From Algibacter sp045066735 (lineage in GTDB: Bacteria > Bacteroidota > Bacteroidia > Flavobacteriales > Flavobacteriaceae), in NCBI RefSeq assembly GCF_045066735.1, contig NZ_JBISHH010000022.1, forward strand, positions 62,001-126,000: DNA of 64,000 bases, written 5' to 3'. A program made the position numbers and the translations under genes. A model generated the notes under the pieces. That model worked only from the letters and a program-made list of their open reading frames with translations, was not told the origin of the DNA and did not search any database. Shown piece by piece: positions 59,886-64,000 of this stretch; position 1 is the stretch's first letter, and each line of letters opens with the position of its first letter.

Positions 59886-60272
59886 ATGAAAAAAGACTTA
59901 GAAAATCGGGACGATGTATATTTACTGGTATCATCATTTTACAAAAAAGTAAGAAAAGATGAAGTTTTAGCGCCTTTTTTTAACGACGTTATAAAAGATT
60001 GGGACGCACACCTCGAACGTTTAACAACCTTTTGGGAGGCCAGTTTATTTTTAAAAACAAAATACACAGGAAATCCACTAGAAACACATATAAAAGTTGA
60101 TACTGATAATAAAAACACCATAACCGAGCAACATTTTGGGCTTTGGTTGAACCTATGGTTAGAAACTATCGACGAACTTTTTGAAGGTGATTTTGCGCAA
60201 AACGCAAAATTTAAGGCCCGTAAAATGGGCTCATTTTTATATTTAAAAATATTTGAAGCCAGAATGGGGTAG
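59886..60272 (+). CDS. Group III truncated haemoglobin
   Basis: A 128-residue globin of the 2/2 type. Features are FYKKVRKDEVLAPFFNDVI at helices A-B, WDAHLERLTTFWEASLF, and TGNPLETHIKVD with the proximal-site His in ETHIKV. LWLNLWLETIDELFEG matches the truncated haemoglobin G/H helices. Likely roles are oxygen, NO or peroxide chemistry. Standing alone before ccsBA. Confidence 0.9.
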   Translation: MKKDLENRDDVYLLVSSFYKKVRKDEVLAPFFNDVIKDWDAHLERLTTFWEASLFLKTKYTGNPLETHIKVDTDNKNTITEQHFGLWLNLWLETIDELFEGDFAQNAKFKARKMGSFLYLKIFEARMG

Positions 60273-60404
60273 TGCTTTGTGTTTTTTACCTTTAGTTTTT
60301 ATTTCAATAATTATAAAGTGTAGTATAAAAATTAAAGTAGATTTTATCAACTTCAATACAATATTTTATAACACTTTTAACACTTCCGAATAAACTTAAA
60401 TCCT

Positions 60405-60412
60405 TAAATTTG
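60405..60412 (+). promoter_or_regulatory. Candidate -7 element of ccsBA
   Basis: TAAATTTG followed by CAC, 24 nt upstream of the ATG at 60437. It overlaps the in-frame TTG at 60410, which therefore is not the start. Confidence 0.5.
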
Positions 60413-60436
60413 CACGACCTTAAAAAGGCCTTTACC

Positions 60437-63400
60437 ATGCAAAAAAAACTAGCCAATATTCTTTTTTCAACGCGTTTAACGTCATTTCTATTTCTTGCTT
60501 TTGCTGCGGCTATGGCAACCGGTACATTCTTAGATGCCGGACAAGATATGTCTCCAACGCCATACACGCGTAATTTAATTTACAATACTTGGTGGTTCGA
60601 GGGTATTATGGTGTTTTTCGTAATTAACTTTGTAGGTAATATTTTCCGTTTTAGATTATACAAAAAAGAAAAATGGGCGACTTTTATTCTGCATTTAGCG
60701 TTTATATTTATTCTTTTAGGAGCTTTTATTACTCGTTATGCTAGTTTTGAAGGGATGATGGCTATAAGAGAAGGAGAAACACAAAATTCTTTTCTTTCTC
60801 AAAAAACATACGTAACAACTTATGTTGATGGGGATTTTGAAATTGATGGTGTAGCCCAACGTCGTGTTTTAGAAAACGAAGTTGATTTTTCTGGACGTCT
60901 TGATAACCATTTTAGTATTAATAGTGAATACAATAATTCACCTATAAGTATTGAGTTAGATAAATTTATTGTAGGGGCAGAAGAGGATATTATTCCTGAC
61001 GAAAATGGCGAATCTTATTTAAAAATAGTAGAAGCTGGGGCTAGTGGTCCGCACAATCATTTCTTAAAAGTGGGTCAAGTATCTAGTGTGCATAATGTGT
61101 TATTTGCATTAAATAAACCAACCGACGGCGCTATAAATATTACATTTGAAAACGACGAGCTTACCATTAATTCACCATTTGAAGGTGAATACATGACTAT
61201 GGCAACCCGTGCACAAGGCTTGTTAGTAAAAGATAGTATACAACCTTTAATTTTACGTTCACGTTATGTTATTGGTAACATGCAACTTGTATTTCCGAAG
61301 CCCGTTATCAAAGGTGTTTTTGATGTAGTTAAAAAAGCAACTTTTCTTAAAAATGATGAAGATGGTTTGGTGTTAAAAGTAACAGCCAACGGAGAAACAA
61401 AAAGTGTTGGTTTACTTGGGGGCAAGGGGACAAGCAGTAGTTTTAAACAAATAGAAGTTGGAGGGTTAGATTTTGCTTTTAAATATGGATCTAAACAATT
61501 AGAACTTCCATTTTCAATTAAATTGAATGATTTTGAAGCAGAGCGTTACCCAGGAACCGAAAGAGGTTACTCTGCATACTCTAGTGAAGTAACGGTTTTA
61601 GATGAGCAAGAAGGTGATTATGATTATAAAATATTTATGAATAATATTTTAGATCATGGCGGTTATCGCTTTTTTCAATCAGGTTTCGACCCAGATGAAA
61701 AGGGAACCATACTTTCTGTTAATCATGATTATTGGGGGTCTTTAATAACCTACATAGGGTACTTTATGCTTTATTTCGGTATGATGGCTATTTTGTTTTC
61801 TAAACATTCTCGTTTTGGAGACTTAAAAAAACAGTTAGAAAAATTAAAAGCTAAAAAATCTAAGACTTTAGCTGTTATTATCTTATGTTTTGGATTGCAA
61901 GGTTTTGCTCAAGAGCATTCTGCAAACGATGGGCATAACCACAGTAATAAGCCAACTAAAGCTCAAATAGATTCTGTTTTAAAAGCAAATATTACTCCAA
62001 AAGAACATGCAGGAGAATTTGGTAATTTGGTCATTCAGGATTTAAGTGGCCGTATGATGCCTGTGAATACGTATGCTTCCGAAATGTTAAGAAAGCTTAG
62101 TAAAAGTGATACTTATGGCGATTTTGATGCGAACCAAGTATTTCTATCTATTCAAGAAAGTCCGCAATTATGGTACAATGTGCCTATAATTTACTTAAAA
62201 ACTAAAAAGGCTGATTCTATTCGCCATATGATTGGTGTGGATTTAGATGAACAATATGCCACACTAGCCGATTTCTTCACAGAAAGAGGAGAATATATTT
62301 TAGCGCCTTATTTAGATGAAGCTTATAAAGCGCAAGTGCCAAATGGTTTTCAAAAGGAATTTAAAGAAGCCGATCAGCGCGTTAATTTATTGTTTAATAC
62401 TGTTGAAGGACGTTCATTAAAAATTTTCCCAATTCCTAATGATGATAACAACAAATGGATTTCTAATTTTGAATTCAAGGAAAACCCTACGGTTATAAAA
62501 GATTCACTTTATAATAATTTTGTAAAAAGCGGATTTTTAGCATACCTATATACCTTAAATTCTGCTAAAAAATCAGGTGATTTTTCTGAGGCTTCAAAAC
62601 TTTTAAGAGCATTTAAAGATACGCAACACAGGTATGGTGGATCGGTAATGCTTAGCGATCAAAAAGTAAAAACCGAAGTGCTTTATAATAAATACGATAT
62701 TTTCAAAAAGTTATTCAGCTGGTATATGTATGCTGGTACTTTAATGTTTGTGTTGTTAATTTTTCAAATATTTAAGTCGCATAGCAAAGGTTTAAATACC
62801 TCTATTAAAGTATTCAAATTTATAGTGATAGGTTTATTTGTATTACATACGGCAGGTTTAATTGTTCGTTGGTATTTATCAGGTCATGCACCTTGGAGTG
62901 ATGCTTATGAGTCTATGATTTATGTGGCTTGGGCTACTATGTTATTTGGGTTGCTTTTTGGGCGAAAGAGTGATTTAACCATGGCATCTACTGCATTTGT
63001 AACAGCAATGATTTTAATGATTGCACATTGGAATTGGATGGATCCAGCTATAGCAAATTTACAGCCTGTTTTAAATAGTTATTGGTTAATGATACACGTG
63101 GCAGTAATAGTTGCAAGTTATGGACCATTTACATTAGGAATGATTTTAGGTGTTGTGTCATTATTCCTGATGATTTTTACAAATAAAGAAAATAAAGATA
63201 AAATGCTGCTTAATATTAAGGAGCTAACCGTAATAAACGAAATGGCTTTAACCGTAGGTTTGGTTATGCTTACCATAGGAAATTTTTTAGGAGGTATGTG
63301 GGCTAACGAAAGTTGGGGGCGTTACTGGGGTTGGGATCCAAAAGAAACTTGGGCACTTATTAGTATCATGATTTATGCCTTTGTTATACACATGCGCTTG

Positions 63401-63625
63401 GTGCCAGGATTAAGAGGGCGTTGGTTCTTCAACCTTTGGTCTATAATAGCTTTTGCTAGTATATTAATGACGTATTTTGGGGTAAACTTCTACCTCGCAG
63501 GATTGCATAGTTATGCAAGTGGTGATCAAATAGTAAGTGTTAAGTTTATTGTTATTGCTTGTGTTATTGTTGCTGTTTTAGGTGCTTTCGCTTATCGTGG
63601 CCACGTGAAGTATTATAAAAAGTAA
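60437..63625 (+). CDS. ccsA: Cytochrome c biogenesis protein CcsBA (ResB-CcsA fusion)
   Basis: About 1062 residues from the ATG at 60437. System II heme-export and cytochrome c synthase. The ResB/CcsB part (residues ~1-480) has N-terminal helices (TSFLFLAFAAAMATGTFLD) and a periplasmic domain. A second, Bacteroidetes-specific periplasmic segment (~500-740) follows. The CcsA part has the heme motif WGRYWGWDPKETWALIS and flanking histidines (HAPWSDAYESM, IHVAVIVASYG, HMRLVPG). Such fusions occur in Bacteroidetes and epsilonproteobacteria. Implies c-type cytochromes and a respiratory lifestyle. Confidence 0.95.
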   Translation: MQKKLANILFSTRLTSFLFLAFAAAMATGTFLDAGQDMSPTPYTRNLIYNTWWFEGIMVFFVINFVGNIFRFRLYKKEKWATFILHLAFIFILLGAFITRYASFEGMMAIREGETQNSFLSQKTYVTTYVDGDFEIDGVAQRRVLENEVDFSGRLDNHFSINSEYNNSPISIELDKFIVGAEEDIIPDENGESYLKIVEAGASGPHNHFLKVGQVSSVHNVLFALNKPTDGAINITFENDELTINSPFEGEYMTMATRAQGLLVKDSIQPLILRSRYVIGNMQLVFPKPVIKGVFDVVKKATFLKNDEDGLVLKVTANGETKSVGLLGGKGTSSSFKQIEVGGLDFAFKYGSKQLELPFSIKLNDFEAERYPGTERGYSAYSSEVTVLDEQEGDYDYKIFMNNILDHGGYRFFQSGFDPDEKGTILSVNHDYWGSLITYIGYFMLYFGMMAILFSKHSRFGDLKKQLEKLKAKKSKTLAVIILCFGLQGFAQEHSANDGHNHSNKPTKAQIDSVLKANITPKEHAGEFGNLVIQDLSGRMMPVNTYASEMLRKLSKSDTYGDFDANQVFLSIQESPQLWYNVPIIYLKTKKADSIRHMIGVDLDEQYATLADFFTERGEYILAPYLDEAYKAQVPNGFQKEFKEADQRVNLLFNTVEGRSLKIFPIPNDDNNKWISNFEFKENPTVIKDSLYNNFVKSGFLAYLYTLNSAKKSGDFSEASKLLRAFKDTQHRYGGSVMLSDQKVKTEVLYNKYDIFKKLFSWYMYAGTLMFVLLIFQIFKSHSKGLNTSIKVFKFIVIGLFVLHTAGLIVRWYLSGHAPWSDAYESMIYVAWATMLFGLLFGRKSDLTMASTAFVTAMILMIAHWNWMDPAIANLQPVLNSYWLMIHVAVIVASYGPFTLGMILGVVSLFLMIFTNKENKDKMLLNIKELTVINEMALTVGLVMLTIGNFLGGMWANESWGRYWGWDPKETWALISIMIYAFVIHMRLVPGLRGRWFFNLWSIIAFASILMTYFGVNFYLAGLHSYASGDQIVSVKFIVIACVIVAVLGAFAYRGHVKYYKK

Positions 63626-63758
63626 TTAATTCAACGCGTTAAAAATCAATTGATTAAAGTTTTTTTATTATATTTAGACATTCTCTAAACTTTTATAATA
63701 GTGGTTGTTCTGGTTTTTTTCAGGACAATATATTTAACTTGTTTAAGCACTATATATT

Positions 63759-64000
63759 ATGTTTAGATTGAAAAAAATATTGACCTTAGTTTTAACAACT
63801 ATTGTAGTTCTTAATTTTCAAAGTTGTAGAAGTAAAAAGGCATTAGCAGAAATTAGTTATTTGTATAAAAACTGTAATGAAAGTGCTTCAGAAAAGCAAT
63901 TATATATTAGTCGTTTAAATGAACAAAATAGCTTTTTAAAAAGTAGGAACTTAAGATTACAAGAACAACTTTTGAAAGTTGAAAATACGGAATCGCATTA
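63759..64000 (+). CDS. Coiled-coil lipoprotein (partial)
   Basis: Open to the window edge, 80 codons. N-terminus MFRLKKILTLVLTTIVVLNF leads to lipobox FQSC. The rest (residues ~28-80) is rich in Glu, Gln, Lys and Leu with heptad-like spacing, so a coiled coil is likely; OmpA-type lipoproteins often start this way. The C-terminal domain is outside the window. A small imperfect hairpin (63705-63712 with 63721-63728) lies upstream. Confidence 0.7.
   Translation, partial: MFRLKKILTLVLTTIVVLNFQSCRSKKALAEISYLYKNCNESASEKQLYISRLNEQNSFLKSRNLRLQEQLLKVENTESH

Noticed and set aside
1..64000. tRNA, rRNA, CRISPR, prophage, insertion sequence or defence island
   Set aside because: Every gap was read for such elements. 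No regularly spaced repeats, transposase or integrase genes, cloverleaf-like sequences or defence domains were seen.

Overview
This window is chromosomal DNA from a member of the Bacteroidetes, almost certainly family Flavobacteriaceae and probably marine. The evidence is the low G+C content, promoters of the TANNTTTG type instead of TATAAT, and a gene complement typical of that family: MltG, a BamD lipoprotein, a flavobacterial omega-like RNA polymerase subunit, a fused CcsBA cytochrome c biogenesis protein, a PyrR-PyrB-RNase Z cluster, DUF4835, an RprXY-like two-component pair and many lipoproteins with a short lipobox. The genus cannot be decided from the sequence alone.

Layout. 1-4.4 kb: start of a divergent exported protein, then dapF, a GNAT acetyltransferase, mltG, a DUF2279 protein and a lysozyme-like exported protein. 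4.4-7.0 kb (minus): RsmI-like methyltransferase, low-molecular-weight phosphatase, dnaA. 7.2-10.9 kb: thioesterase, a minus-strand operon (LEA-type lipoprotein, ribD, HAD hydrolase, YigZ), then a GNAT. 10.9-17.2 kb: prmC, ligA, a membrane protein, a YoaK-type protein, and a 5'-nucleotidase split into two adjacent genes. 17.3-29.8 kb (plus): dapA, bamD, omega, coaBC, DUF4835, recN, fabI, a glycosyltransferase, a YbbR protein, coaE, and a sensor kinase with its response regulator. 30.4-36.6 kb (minus): a Cys-rich duplicated lipoprotein, an esterase, a small membrane protein, a catalytically dead dihydroorotase homologue, a BatA-type protein and a glycosyltransferase fused to a nucleotide-binding domain. 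36.8-47.7 kb: M61 peptidase, a short protein resembling only the front part of a methyltransferase, thioredoxin-like and GNAT proteins, a coiled-coil membrane protein, pyrR-pyrB-rnz, pdxH and a CAP lipoprotein. 48.1-54.8 kb: a GH88 lipoprotein facing a minus-strand operon of PIG-L deacetylase, a tiny membrane protein, a sodium:solute symporter and a Gfo/Idh/MocA oxidoreductase, which looks like a sugar-scavenging module. 54.9-59.6 kb (minus): corA, an MscS-like channel, maf, a UbiA prenyltransferase, a KdsC-like phosphatase and a DUF2520 protein. 59.9-64 kb: truncated haemoglobin, ccsBA and a partial lipoprotein.

Most of the window is ordinary core genome. I see no tRNA, rRNA, CRISPR array, prophage, insertion sequence or defence island. 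The signals most worth a second look are: (1) a dispersed repeat present three times, whose terminal stems differ between copies but keep base pairing; (2) a 36-residue membrane protein wedged with 2-3 bp spacing between a PIG-L gene and a sodium symporter; (3) a pseudo-dihydroorotase (PyrC') that has lost its metal ligands; (4) mutually exclusive hairpins ahead of a CAP lipoprotein; (5) a helically phased 11-mer ahead of GH88; and (6) several genes whose -7 promoter element ends 4-10 nt before the start codon, suggesting leaderless or near-leaderless mRNAs.
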